Positions 54,658 through 63,796 of a stretch of 64,000 nucleotides of DNA are shown here, piece by piece. This DNA is from Rhizobium ecuadorense (lineage in GTDB: Bacteria; Pseudomonadota; Alphaproteobacteria; Rhizobiales; Rhizobiaceae). Below the pieces are notes generated by a model that was not told where the DNA came from, ran no database searches, and was given only the letters and a program-made list of their open reading frames with translations. The stretch is from assembly GCF_001187535.1 (NCBI RefSeq), contig NZ_LFIO01000386.1, positions 1-64,000 of the forward strand, given 5' to 3'. Position 1 is the first letter of the stretch. Each line of letters starts with the position of its first letter. The position numbers and the translations under genes were made by a program.

Positions 54658-55557
54658 GACGGATCTCCTCACCATGGACATCAACCGAATGCATCATCCA
54701 TCCAATCGAGAATTTTCTCGGAAAGGCCGCCCAAGTCATTTGAGGCGAAAACAGCGATCCGAAGATATCGCCGCAATGGCATCGGTCCGCGAGGACCGAG
54801 CACTTCGGCTTCGACCTGAATATGCGGAGACAAAATTTAAGAGATTGCTGCCGTCTCCGGTGCCGCCGTCACTTTCGACGCGCGATACGGATCGAGCTGC
54901 GCAATATGGATATCCACCATTCTCACAATCCGCTCCCGGCTGCCGTCGCCTCGCCAGCGTTGCGGAAATGAGCCAGCTGAGGAGGTCGCACGATCAGATC
55001 GGCCCACAAACGCGCCTCCGTTATCCAAAATCCGAACCCACTGGCCAAATCACGACGCTTTCGCGCCGGCTTCCATGCAAGGAACTGGTTTCGTTGCGTT
55101 TTCATAAAAGTGTTTACGCTTCTGAAACCAGACCATCGACAAATTTGGGTCACCGAATGAGGTGCTGCTTGTACTTCTCCGCCATGATGACGGGTTCAGA
55201 GACGAGCCAGAAATCCACGCTTTCATCAATCGAGGTGGCGTGCGTTCAGAGGTGGAAATGTTCGATAATTCTCATGCGCATGACAGCCGTTATCCCAAGG
55301 GCAGCGCCTACAGCATTCCCGTCTGGAACTGTTGACGCGTCCAAATTCGTTCGCTGAAAGCCTCCGGCCTTGGTGTCACACCGGCGCCGATAACGGCAGC
55401 GGTCCGGAGAGCGCACATCAGCGACGTGCAGCCTACTCTCCGGCGGTCGATGCGCGGACCGCGGCCATGATGGCCAATCTCTAGATAGTGATCGTGACGC
55501 AACCTCCGCCCGCCGGAGGCTGCTTGGCCGGCTTTTATTTTTCCTGATGGAGCGCGA
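54658..55557. other. 900-bp region without a confident gene
   Basis: This stretch separates the divergent c-di-GMP genes. It holds a 7-bp hairpin with a GCGA tetraloop (54782-54799), a CCTCCG/CGGAGG hairpin at 55503-55519 followed by a T-rich run, and scattered short open frames. The most protein-like is a GTG-start frame on the plus strand at 55162-55335 (57 codons, containing RHDDGFRDEPEIHAFINRGG), with no clear ribosome site. Base composition is lower in GC than the flanking genes. It may include gene remnants; no transposase or tRNA is seen. Confidence 0.5.
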
Positions 55558-57669
55558 ATGGTGGTGGGATCGGATTTGGAAAACGGGGTGATGCCATCAG
55601 GCGAATCCCATTCCTCCGTGGCGAAATATATCCGCTCCATCGGGCGGCATTACGTCATCGCCGTCGTCGTCATGACGGTTCTGATCGGGGCAACCTTTCT
55701 GACGGTCAAGGTAGCGCTCGATCGCCATTCCCTGCAGCAAAACATCAGCTATCTGATCGGACGCCAGTTCATTCGTTTCCAGCAGCTTGCCAATCAGACG
55801 CGAGCGATCATGCGCGCTTCGGCCGATCCGAATATGCCGGAATATATCGTCAGGCCGATGGTCGAGGACGTTCAAAAAGCGATCGACGATATCCGCGCGA
55901 TGAGCGCACAGTTGAACGCGTTGAATATCGCGGTGGACGCAAATCTTCTCGAACGGCTGAACGGCCGGGATGCGGCATCTGAAAAATTGCGCGTGGAACT
56001 CGACGGGCGGCTGGAGGATTTCCTTGGAAGGGCTGAACGCGTCGTGTCCGCGAAATTGCTGGATCGGCGGGAGCGATACAGCTTCTGGGGACCGATCGAC
56101 TTCGCTGTTTCATCCGACAGCATGCTGATGCGTCAGTTCGGCGCCTTGATCGAGAGTGCGCATGACCGGAGCGATATGAGCATCGATCATACCCGCCTGA
56201 TCAGCGCGGTGCTCCTCACCCTGACCGCAGCCACGCTCATCCTGGCCACTCTCATTCTTTTCATACCGCTCCTCGTCAAGCTGCGCACCGAGCATCGGCG
56301 AACCCTCGATTTCGAGATCAAGCTGACGCATCTGGCCCATACCGACACGCTGACGGGCCTCGGCAACCGATCGTCGTTCAATGAGGCGCTGAACGGGCTG
56401 TTTGCTTCCCTTGAGCGGACGGGAGCGGGCTTTTCGATGCTGCTGGTCGATCTCGACCACTTCAAGGCCACCAACGACAGTTTTGGCCATCCGGCAGGCG
56501 ACGCGGTTCTCAGTCACGTCGCCAGTGCTTTACAGAAGACTTTTCGCGCCGGCGACATGGTTGCGCGGCTTGGCGGTGACGAATTTGCTGCTCTGCTTCC
56601 CGGCATTTCGGATGCGGCAACGCTTGAGGGAATTGCCGAGCGCGCAGTCGCCGCCATTGCAACGGAATGTCATTTCGAAGGCCGGTTGCTGCCGGTTTCG
56701 GCCAGCCTCGGCGGCGCGCTCGTGCCAGGCCATGCGTCGGACGAGGCGACACTTATGCGCATTGCAGATCTGGCGCTTTACGCCGCCAAGGCCAAGCGAA
56801 ACACCGCCGTCATTTTCGATGAAGCATCCTTCGCCCAGCGTCTGGAGCAGAACCGGCTTGCAGCAGCTCTCGCCGTCGCCGCAGACCGTGACGAGTTCGT
56901 CGTCTATTACCAGCAGAAGGTCAATCTGCAGAGCGGCGAGCATCTCGGCTTCGAGGCGCTGGTGCGCTGGCGCCATCCCCAACTCGGCATTCTGCCGCCC
57001 GGCCGCTTCCTGCCGCTCATGGAAGGCCATCTCATCCAAAGCATGACGCGCTGTATCGTCAATACGGTCGCTCGCGATCTCAAGACATGGAAGGCAGCCG
57101 GGCTCAAGGCCGGGTCGGTTGCCATCAATCTGCCGGAAGCCCTGCTGGTCGGGGACGATGGTTACACCGTCATCGCTGCAGCGGTGGAAGCGACCCGCCT
57201 CGACTGGCTCGACTTTGCCATCGAAGTCACGGAAGACGTCTTCCTCAATCGCGGCGCCAATCAGATCGCGGAGACCATTTCTCGTTTCCGCAAGCATGGA
57301 GTGTCGGTCTCGCTCGACGATTTCGGCACCGGCTTTGCGTCGCTCGTGCACCTGCGCGACTTTCCCTTCGACGAACTCAAGATCGACCGCAGCTTCGTCG
57401 CCGACATCGGCAAGGATGTTCGCTCGGAGCAGATCATCCGGGCGATCATCGACCTGGCCCGCAACCTCGGCAAAAGGTGTGTTGCCGAAGGCATTGAGGA
57501 CGAGGTCCAGCGTCATTTCCTTTTGAATGCCGGTTGTGAGATCGGCCAAGGTTATCTGTTCGCCAAGCCGGAACCGGCTGACGCGGCGGTCGAACGATTG
57601 GCACGCCGGCCGGCGCCAAGCAGGTTATCACGGCGACCACGCACCATGCGGGCTGAAACTGTCTCCTGA
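55558..57669 (+). CDS. Membrane GGDEF-EAL cyclic-di-GMP signalling protein
   Basis: A 703-residue inner-membrane protein. Transmembrane helices at about 30-52 and 218-242 enclose a periplasmic helical sensor of about 165 residues. The cytoplasmic part has a GGDEF domain with RLGGDEF near 340 and an EAL domain with FEALVRWRHP near 465 and SLDDFGTGFASLVHL near 585, both apparently active. GGAG precedes the ATG. It faces away from the other GGDEF/EAL gene. The sensor domain is not recognised. Confidence 0.9.
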   Translation: MVVGSDLENGVMPSGESHSSVAKYIRSIGRHYVIAVVVMTVLIGATFLTVKVALDRHSLQQNISYLIGRQFIRFQQLANQTRAIMRASADPNMPEYIVRPMVEDVQKAIDDIRAMSAQLNALNIAVDANLLERLNGRDAASEKLRVELDGRLEDFLGRAERVVSAKLLDRRERYSFWGPIDFAVSSDSMLMRQFGALIESAHDRSDMSIDHTRLISAVLLTLTAATLILATLILFIPLLVKLRTEHRRTLDFEIKLTHLAHTDTLTGLGNRSSFNEALNGLFASLERTGAGFSMLLVDLDHFKATNDSFGHPAGDAVLSHVASALQKTFRAGDMVARLGGDEFAALLPGISDAATLEGIAERAVAAIATECHFEGRLLPVSASLGGALVPGHASDEATLMRIADLALYAAKAKRNTAVIFDEASFAQRLEQNRLAAALAVAADRDEFVVYYQQKVNLQSGEHLGFEALVRWRHPQLGILPPGRFLPLMEGHLIQSMTRCIVNTVARDLKTWKAAGLKAGSVAINLPEALLVGDDGYTVIAAAVEATRLDWLDFAIEVTEDVFLNRGANQIAETISRFRKHGVSVSLDDFGTGFASLVHLRDFPFDELKIDRSFVADIGKDVRSEQIIRAIIDLARNLGKRCVAEGIEDEVQRHFLLNAGCEIGQGYLFAKPEPADAAVERLARRPAPSRLSRRPRTMRAETVS

Positions 57670-57721
57670 GCAAGGCGCGCACGGACGGTGCGGCAGGGTT
57701 CAATAAAAAGAGGGCAAGCGA

Positions 57722-58987
57722 ATGAAACGGGGAATCTTTCGGGTGTGGTTTGTTGCGGCTTTGGCGGCCGCAGCTCCCGCGGGACAGGCTGCGGCGGGGC
57801 AGGCTGCCGAGGGGCAGGATCTAGCGGTTGACGTCGTGCATTTCTGGGTATCGAAAAGCGAAGCTGCGGCGCTCGATGTTTTCCGCAGGGCCTGGGCAGC
57901 AGCCGGCAACCAGTGGGTCGACATGCCGGCAGAAAACAAGGTCGCCGTCCAGCGGGTCGTGAGCGATCGCATCGCCAACGGATATGCACCGGCAGTGATG
58001 CAGTGGAATGCAAACGAGGGATCGCGCGAACTGCCGGAAATGGGCATCGTGCGGGATATAGATGACGTCGCACAGGCGGATCATTGGCAGGGCGTCATTC
58101 CGGCCACAGTTCTCGACCGGATTTCCTACAAGGGAAAGGTCTATTTCGCGCCGACCAATATCCATGCGGAAAACTGGCTCTGGACAAGCAAGGCGGCACT
58201 GGCAGACGCCGGCGTGAAGACGCCGCAGTCCTGGGACGAACTCTTCGATGCGGCTGAAAAAATCAAGGCGACGGGACGTCTGCCGGTCGCGCTCGGCGGC
58301 ACGCGGTGGGAAGTGTCACTCATCTTCAACGACATCATCTATCACAAGTTCGGGCCAGAGGGTTACGCCCGTCTGATGAGCGGCGATGCCGCCCTGGTGC
58401 AGGACCCGCGCATGATCGAAGCTCTGGAACTGTTGTTGCGCCTATCCAACTATGTGGAGCCGATCGAGCAGCGCAAGGACAAGACATGGGCCGATGCCAC
58501 GGCGGCGGTGGGCCAGGGCAAGGCCGGCATGCAGTTCATGGGCGACTGGGCCAAGGGCGAACTTGTGGCGCGCGGCTACAGCGTCGACAAGGATTTCGAT
58601 TGCAGCCTCGTTCCCGGCACGTCCATCGCCTATTTCATGGTGATCGATGCCTTTGCCTTTCCGCTGACCAATCGGGACGGCACGGCGGAAGCTCAGCAGG
58701 CCTTCGCACGCATGGTGCTCGACCGCGACAATCAGGTCGCCTTCAGCCGGATCAAGGGGTCCTTGCCGGTGCGCACCGATGTCGATCCGTCCGGGCTCGA
58801 TCGTTGCGGCAAGCTTGGGCTGGAGATGATCAAGGCAAAGAAGGGTGAAGTCAGCGCCCAATCCCAGGCCATGCCGACCCAGATGTCGGAGGGCTGGATC
58901 GCCGTGGTGGGCGATTTCTTCAATAGCAGGAATATGTCTGCGCAAGAGGTTCAGAAACGTTTGCATGACTTGCTGATGCAGCGCTGA
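57722..58987 (+). CDS. Periplasmic sugar-type ABC substrate-binding protein (orphan)
   Basis: A 421-residue family 1 extracellular solute-binding protein. The signal peptide covers about 1-27, followed by the VDVVHFWVSKSEAAALDVF strand-helix start. The hinge and ligand-region motifs PTNIHAENWLWTSKAAL and GKAGMQFMGDWAKGEL are typical of glucose/oligosaccharide binders. No permease or ATPase gene lies on either side, so it must either use a transporter encoded elsewhere or act in sensing. It follows the membrane GGDEF/EAL gene by 52 bp on the same strand, which suggests a possible sensory link (inference). Confidence 0.88.
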   Translation: MKRGIFRVWFVAALAAAAPAGQAAAGQAAEGQDLAVDVVHFWVSKSEAAALDVFRRAWAAAGNQWVDMPAENKVAVQRVVSDRIANGYAPAVMQWNANEGSRELPEMGIVRDIDDVAQADHWQGVIPATVLDRISYKGKVYFAPTNIHAENWLWTSKAALADAGVKTPQSWDELFDAAEKIKATGRLPVALGGTRWEVSLIFNDIIYHKFGPEGYARLMSGDAALVQDPRMIEALELLLRLSNYVEPIEQRKDKTWADATAAVGQGKAGMQFMGDWAKGELVARGYSVDKDFDCSLVPGTSIAYFMVIDAFAFPLTNRDGTAEAQQAFARMVLDRDNQVAFSRIKGSLPVRTDVDPSGLDRCGKLGLEMIKAKKGEVSAQSQAMPTQMSEGWIAVVGDFFNSRNMSAQEVQKRLHDLLMQR

Positions 58988-59102
58988 GGGCGCGGACATC
59001 GTGCCCGCTAGAGGCGTGATCGGCGCCGTGAAAGGCGGTGGGGCGGCGTTGCACGAATATCCATAATTCGCAAACATGTCCGATACACGCAGCAAACGAC
59101 GC

Positions 59103-59122
59103 GCGGGAAACCCGTTTCCCGC
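59103..59122. promoter_or_regulatory. Inverted repeat upstream of the tadG-like gene
   Basis: GCGGGAAACCCGTTTCCCGC is a 9-bp perfect inverted repeat around a 2-base centre; as RNA it would form an 8-bp stem with a CCCG loop. It lies 116 bp after the binding-protein stop and 16 bp before the CtrA-type site. It may end the upstream transcript or serve as an operator. No T-run follows. Confidence 0.4.
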
Positions 59123-59137
59123 CTGAACTTGCAAGTT

Positions 59138-59152
59138 TTAACAAAGGCTTAA
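59138..59152. promoter_or_regulatory. CtrA-type binding site
   Basis: TTAACAAAGGCTTAA is an exact TTAA-N7-TTAA match, the full CtrA consensus of alphaproteobacteria. It ends 36 bp before the first gene of the pilus-type group, where it could control transcription by the cell cycle, as pilA is controlled in Caulobacter. Confidence 0.65.
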
Positions 59153-59188
59153 GTTTCCAGGATACATCTTGCATTAGTATTTTTTGAT

Positions 59189-60544
59189 GTGCTGCGCGGC
59201 GGTGGTTTTTTGAAGTCAGCTCTTTCATTTTCATTGGGTCGATATTTCCGCGCTCTTCGCGGCCTCGGAAGGGACAGAACCGGTAACGTCGCGATCGTCG
59301 TTGCCCTCACCCTGGTGCCGATGCTCGTCGCCGTCGGCGCAAGTTTTGACTATATTCGCAGCTACAATGTCCGGCAGAAAATGCAGAGCGACCTTGACGC
59401 CGCTCTGATCGCCGCGGTCAAGCAGATCAACAACACCGCGGATACCGACGCCCTCAAGGCGAAGGTTTCCGACTGGTTCCATGCGCAAGTGGAAAACAGC
59501 TACACGCTTGGCGAAATCGACATCGATACGACCAATCACAACATCACGGCGACGGCAAGCGGCACCGTGCCGACGACGTTCATGAAGATCGCCAATATCG
59601 ACACCGTCCCCGTCAGTGTGGGTAGTGCCGTCAAGGGGCCGGCGACGTCCTATCTCAACGTCTATATCGTCATCGACAGATCGCCGTCGATGCTTCTGGC
59701 GGCTACGACTTCAGGTCAATCGACCATGTATTCCGGCATCGGCTGCCAGTTCGCCTGCCATACGGGTGATGCGCACACCGTCGGCAATAAGAAGTATGCC
59801 AACAACTATGAATATAGCACCGAGAAGAAGATAAAGCTGCGTGCCGATGTCGCCGGTGACGCCGTCCGAGAAGTGCTCGACATGATCGATGAATCCGACA
59901 GCAATCACGAACGGATCAAGGTCGGGCTATACAGCTTGGGTGATACGACCAAGGAAGTTCTCGCTCCAACCCTGGATACTTCAAACGCACGCAAACGCCT
60001 GTCAGATGACAGCTACGGTCTGACAAGCGCAACTTCGATGAACTATACCTATTTTGACGTCGCCTTAGCGGCACTACAGAACATAGTCGGCACGGGTGGT
60101 GATGGCACCTCTTCGGCAAATCCGCTCAAGCTGGTTCTCCTGCTGACAGACGGCGTTCAGTCACAGCGCGGATGGGTGGTTAAGAACTCAAGCAACTTGA
60201 AAAAGGTGGCGCCACTCAACCCGGACTGGTGCGGCTACGTCAAAAACAAGTCCGCCACCATGGCGGTTCTTTATACCGAATATCTGCCGATCACTACGGA
60301 CTGGGGTTACAATGACACCGTCGGCTCAACCATGGCGAGCGCCAACTGGAAGAGCAACTGGGGCGGCACCATGCGGAGCGGCGTGTCGACCAGCATCACC
60401 AGGCGAGACTACATCCCCTATGCGCTGGCCGACTGTGCGTCGTCCAAGAGCCTGTTCCTGTCGGCCTCGTCGTCCACCGAGATCACGGAGGGCCTGTCGG
60501 CGCTCTTCACTCAATATCTCTCTTCCGTGCGGCTGACCCAATGA
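59189..60544 (+). CDS. TadG-like pilus assembly protein with von Willebrand A domain
   Basis: A roughly 451-residue protein. A transmembrane segment near 34-53 follows the Tad-type start DRTGNVAIVVALTL. The extracytoplasmic part has a vWA domain with a MIDAS DxSxS motif (VIDRSPSM near 160) and the VLLLTDGVQS strand. This fits TadG-like proteins of Flp/Tad pilus systems. The start is uncertain: GTG at 59189 opens the frame, and a TTG about seven codons on is another candidate. It overlaps the next TadE-like gene by 4 nt. No prepilin, secretin or ATPase gene is adjacent. Confidence 0.82.
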   Translation: MLRGGGFLKSALSFSLGRYFRALRGLGRDRTGNVAIVVALTLVPMLVAVGASFDYIRSYNVRQKMQSDLDAALIAAVKQINNTADTDALKAKVSDWFHAQVENSYTLGEIDIDTTNHNITATASGTVPTTFMKIANIDTVPVSVGSAVKGPATSYLNVYIVIDRSPSMLLAATTSGQSTMYSGIGCQFACHTGDAHTVGNKKYANNYEYSTEKKIKLRADVAGDAVREVLDMIDESDSNHERIKVGLYSLGDTTKEVLAPTLDTSNARKRLSDDSYGLTSATSMNYTYFDVALAALQNIVGTGGDGTSSANPLKLVLLLTDGVQSQRGWVVKNSSNLKKVAPLNPDWCGYVKNKSATMAVLYTEYLPITTDWGYNDTVGSTMASANWKSNWGGTMRSGVSTSITRRDYIPYALADCASSKSLFLSASSSTEITEGLSALFTQYLSSVRLTQ

Positions 60545-61071
60545 GACTGAGAAAACCGTGTGCGCCGCTGCGCCGCCTGATCGGCGACAATAAAGGAGCT
60601 GCTGCGATCGAATTTGCGATCCTGGCCCTGCCGCTCTTCATCATATTGTTCGGCATTATCGAAGTGTCGCTGATGTTTTTCGTGAACTCCGCGTTGGACG
60701 CTTCGGTGCACAAGATCTCCCGGATGATCCGCACCGGCGAGGTGGCATCCTCCAAGATCACATTGGCCAGTTTCAAAGCCAAGATATGCGAAGACATGCT
60801 TCTGTCGTTCGGCTGCTCCAGCGGTCTCGTCGTCAAGGTGAACGTGCTGTCCGACATGTCGTCCGCAGCCCACACCGATCCGATCGATAGCAGCGGCAAA
60901 CTCGCCGTCACCGAGACTTATGATATCGGCAAGGGCAGCGACTACATCCTGGTTCAGGCGTTCATGCCATGGACGGCCGTCGTCAGTTTCTTCAACCTGT
61001 CGAGCGCCAAGCTTTCCGACGGCCGCTATCTCCTCGGATCCTCCGCTCTATTCCGCAACGAGCCTTTCTGA
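60541..61071 (+). CDS. TadE-like pseudopilin
   Basis: A 176-residue TadE/TadF-type pseudopilin. The N-terminus has the Gly-xxxx-Glu processing pattern (DNKGAAAIEFAILALP) followed by one hydrophobic helix to about residue 45, and the rest is exported. It overlaps the tadG-like gene (ATGA) and ends 1 bp before the next start. These proteins assist Flp pilus assembly. Confidence 0.85.
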   Translation: MRLRKPCAPLRRLIGDNKGAAAIEFAILALPLFIILFGIIEVSLMFFVNSALDASVHKISRMIRTGEVASSKITLASFKAKICEDMLLSFGCSSGLVVKVNVLSDMSSAAHTDPIDSSGKLAVTETYDIGKGSDYILVQAFMPWTAVVSFFNLSSAKLSDGRYLLGSSALFRNEPF

Positions 61072-61072
61072 C

Positions 61073-61657
61073 ATGACCATGAAACGGAGCCTGTCCCTTT
61101 TCCGCTTCGCGCAGTCCGGCATCCGTCATCTTGTGCGCGACCGGTCGGCTGCTTCGGGCGTGGAGTTCGCACTCGTGCTGCCAATCCTGCTGATGCTGCT
61201 GTTCGGCACCGCCGATCTCGGCCATGCGCTGACGGTCAGCCGCAAGATAGACGAGATCGCCTCGTCCACGGGCGACATGATTGCCCAGCAGAGCTCCTGG
61301 ACGAAGTCCGACGTCGCCAAGCTGCTTTCCGGCGCCAGCTTCATCCTGCAGCCATACGAAACCACCAAGCTGACGATCACGGTCGCGGTCAACGACGTCA
61401 ATACGAGCGGCAGCGCGACCGTCAACTGGTCTGCCGCGCTCAACACCTCGGCGGTGAATTCCGGCACGGCGAGCGCAGTCGCAATCCCCGCCAAAATCCA
61501 GGAAAAAGGCGTGCAGGTGGTGCTGACCCGGGTGCAATACACATTGACGACGCCGGTCTCGGCGTTTTTCTCAAATTTCACCGGCCAGAACGGCTACAGT
61601 TTCGACCGCTATTTCTTCAACCGCCCGCGCGTGAGCGACACGATCACTTACAAGTAA
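61073..61657 (+). CDS. TadE-like pseudopilin
   Basis: A 194-residue second TadE-type protein. DRSAASGVEFALVLPILLML gives the processing site and membrane helix (about 24-47). The exported part is Ser/Thr-rich and ends in RYFFNRPRVSDTITYK. ATG at 61073 is chosen because the preceding gene ends at 61071; the frame is open further upstream within that gene. With the two genes before it this forms a compact three-gene operon. Confidence 0.85.
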   Translation: MTMKRSLSLFRFAQSGIRHLVRDRSAASGVEFALVLPILLMLLFGTADLGHALTVSRKIDEIASSTGDMIAQQSSWTKSDVAKLLSGASFILQPYETTKLTITVAVNDVNTSGSATVNWSAALNTSAVNSGTASAVAIPAKIQEKGVQVVLTRVQYTLTTPVSAFFSNFTGQNGYSFDRYFFNRPRVSDTITYK

Positions 61658-61737
61658 GCCGAAGACGCCCGCCGGATCGCCAAACCATGCGCCCGAGGGA
61701 GGAGACAAGCAAAAGCCCCGGCGCGAGATTGGCCCAT

Positions 61738-62616
61738 TCAGCCGCCGAGCCTGACAATGCCGTATGGATTGAACTTGAACTCGTCGACTTCGTAAGTGGA
61801 ATTGAAGGAGAGGCTCGCCCGGCGTTCCTTCAGCGTCGGCTTGAGACCGCGCTCGGCGATCTCGTCGGCGACAGCATCGATGATCGCGACGATCTCCCGT
61901 TCGCTGCCGGCCGTGTCGGGCACATAGACATCCGGTAGTCCGACGAGATGGAAGCCGACGCTTTCGAGATACCCCCGTGCGGAGAGCGGCCGCTTTGCAA
62001 AGGCCAGCCGGCCGATCCGCTGCTGAGCCAGCCTGTCCGCGGCATTCTGCGCCTCAGTTCCCTGCCGGATCAGCTCTCGCCACCGATCGAGGCCATGCGC
62101 GATGCCGGCGCTTTCGCCCTTCACAGCAATAGCTCCCGCATCGATCACACATTCGACGAGGCGGAGTGCCAGCATCGAAACCTTCACCGTCTCTGCCTGC
62201 GCCATGCTCGGGCCGAGGATGTAGAGGACCGACTGATGATCGGCGACGGCTTTCTCGTCTGCCTGACCCCACGCATCGGGTTCGACCCGATCCCAGCAGA
62301 CGTCGAATGACCGGCTCATGCGATCATCCGGCTCGGCCTGCGAATAATCATCGTCGATGCTGAATCCGGTGGCGAAGTCGGCGATCGCCTGCGATGCCGC
62401 CTCGGACAGATGGCTCAGGTCGCGATCCCGCCCTAGAAAACACAGGACATGCCTTGGTGTCACCGACGATGCCTCGGCCTCGGCCTGCAGCGTTTGCTCG
62501 CCGGAAGCAGGGCCGGGCTCCTTGGCTGATGACGACCTCCAGCCGAGCATGGCCCACAGGGCCCCCAACAGCGCCCGACGCATGAGATTCACGATCGATG
62601 CCTTTCGTTCGGTCAA
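61738..62616 (-). CDS. Hypothetical protein with possible N-terminal membrane anchor
   Basis: A 292-residue protein I do not recognise. Residues about 12-30 (RRALLGALWAMLGWRSSSA) could be a signal or anchor, with a second possible start at Met12. The rest is an alpha/beta domain with a central LVECVIDAGAIAVKGES segment and a GLPDVYVPD motif near 220; the pattern vaguely recalls DUF4261-type proteins, but I cannot confirm it. It converges on the TadE-like gene and follows the racemase-family gene's 3' end by 74 bp in the opposite order. Confidence 0.6.
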   Translation of the reverse strand: MTERKASIVNLMRRALLGALWAMLGWRSSSAKEPGPASGEQTLQAEAEASSVTPRHVLCFLGRDRDLSHLSEAASQAIADFATGFSIDDDYSQAEPDDRMSRSFDVCWDRVEPDAWGQADEKAVADHQSVLYILGPSMAQAETVKVSMLALRLVECVIDAGAIAVKGESAGIAHGLDRWRELIRQGTEAQNAADRLAQQRIGRLAFAKRPLSARGYLESVGFHLVGLPDVYVPDTAGSEREIVAIIDAVADEIAERGLKPTLKERRASLSFNSTYEVDEFKFNPYGIVRLGG

Positions 62617-62690
62617 ATGTTTCGGCCTGCCTCAGCATTGTAAACATCCGAAATCCGAAACGAAAGACATCACCATCGCCAAGGCGATGC

Positions 62691-63743
62691 TCAGGCCCAG
62701 ATATCCCCTGGCGTGAAACCTTCGGTGAAGGGATCGTCCTTGTCGAGAACGAGGGTATTCAGGCCGGAGATCCAGCTGGTGCCGGTCAGCGTCGGGACAA
62801 CGGCGGATCTGTCGCCGATCCTGGCTTCTTCGACCAGCCTGCCGGTGTAGATATTGCCGAGGATACCCTGATGCCGGAAATCCTGATCGAGCGGCAATTC
62901 GCCCTTGGCATGCAGAACGGCCATCTTCGCGCAGGTGCCGGTGCCGCAGGGGCAGCGATCGAGCGCACCCGTCCAGGTGGCGGGATCGTCCCAGGAAAGA
63001 TCGCCCGTGGCCATCGTCACCGTATTTTTCCAGTCGGCGTTCGGATCGTCCGTCGGCCCCGACAGCTGCGAGATCGTGATGCCGACGCCGGGATAGTGCG
63101 GATGGGCAACCGGCAACTGTTCGATGGCGGCCTGCCGGATCATCGCCGAAACACGCGCGATCTCCCGCCCATGTGCCGGGATCAGTTCAAGGCCTTTGAA
63201 CTGCCCGACATCGGCGATGACATAGAACATACCGCCCCAGCCGACATCGACGGTGACCTTTCCAAGATGCGGCACGTCGATGACGGCATCCAGATGGGCG
63301 GCAAATGCCGGCACGTTTTTGAAGGTCACGCTCTTGACCTTGCCGTTGCTGCATTCCGCCTTGAGGCGGATCAGGCCAGCCGGCGCCTCGAGAACCAGTT
63401 CGGTGACCGGCTCCTTCATCGGCAGCATGCCCATTTCCAGGAGGACCGTCACCACCGAGACGGTGTTGCCGCCGGACATCATCGGATATTCGACCTGCTC
63501 CATGATGACATAGCCGGCATCGGCCTCCGGATGACAAGGCGGCACGATGATGTTGCAGCAATGGGCGGGATAGCCGCGCGGCTCGCGCAGCATCAGCTTG
63601 CGCAGCTGGTCGTCATTGGTCTCCAGCCATTTCATCTTCTCATAGACGGAATTGCCGGGAATATGCGGAACGCCACCCGTGATCACGCGCATCGGCGTGC
63701 CTGCGTGAGTATCGACCGCGTGGATCGTTCTTTTGAATCCCAT
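62691..63743 (-). CDS. Proline racemase-family enzyme, probable trans-3-hydroxyproline dehydratase
   Basis: A 350-residue proline racemase-fold enzyme. The two active-site positions are Ser90 (MMSGGNT) and Cys266 (CPCGTGTC). Proline racemase and 4-hydroxyproline 2-epimerase normally have Cys at both; a Ser/Cys pair is known from trans-3-hydroxy-L-proline dehydratases and some dual-function members, so dehydratase is the first guess. ATG at 63743 is favoured because GAGGAG lies about 8 nt upstream; ATG at 63749 is too close to it. A 10-bp palindrome sits 44 bp upstream. No other hydroxyproline genes are in view. Confidence 0.82.
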   Translation of the reverse strand: MGFKRTIHAVDTHAGTPMRVITGGVPHIPGNSVYEKMKWLETNDDQLRKLMLREPRGYPAHCCNIIVPPCHPEADAGYVIMEQVEYPMMSGGNTVSVVTVLLEMGMLPMKEPVTELVLEAPAGLIRLKAECSNGKVKSVTFKNVPAFAAHLDAVIDVPHLGKVTVDVGWGGMFYVIADVGQFKGLELIPAHGREIARVSAMIRQAAIEQLPVAHPHYPGVGITISQLSGPTDDPNADWKNTVTMATGDLSWDDPATWTGALDRCPCGTGTCAKMAVLHAKGELPLDQDFRHQGILGNIYTGRLVEEARIGDRSAVVPTLTGTSWISGLNTLVLDKDDPFTEGFTPGDIWA

Positions 63744-63786
63744 GACCATTCTCCTCTGCGGCTCGGTCACGCCACTGGTGGAAATT

Positions 63787-63796
63787 TCGTATACGA
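63787..63796. promoter_or_regulatory. Palindromic operator candidate upstream of the racemase-family gene
   Basis: TCGTATACGA is a perfect 10-bp palindrome inside ATTTCGTATACGATATC, 44 bp before the start codon. GntR/FadR-family regulators often bind sites of this kind (GTATAC core) before amino-acid catabolic genes. No regulator gene is visible in the window. Confidence 0.45.

Noticed and set aside
54539..55357. A 272-codon plus-strand gene
   Set aside because: Its first part is antisense to the GGDEF/EAL gene, the remainder has no domain, and composition changes within the frame.
55503..55542. A riboswitch before the membrane GGDEF/EAL gene
   Set aside because: There is a short hairpin and a T-rich run, but I cannot identify the conserved core of a c-di-GMP or other riboswitch class.
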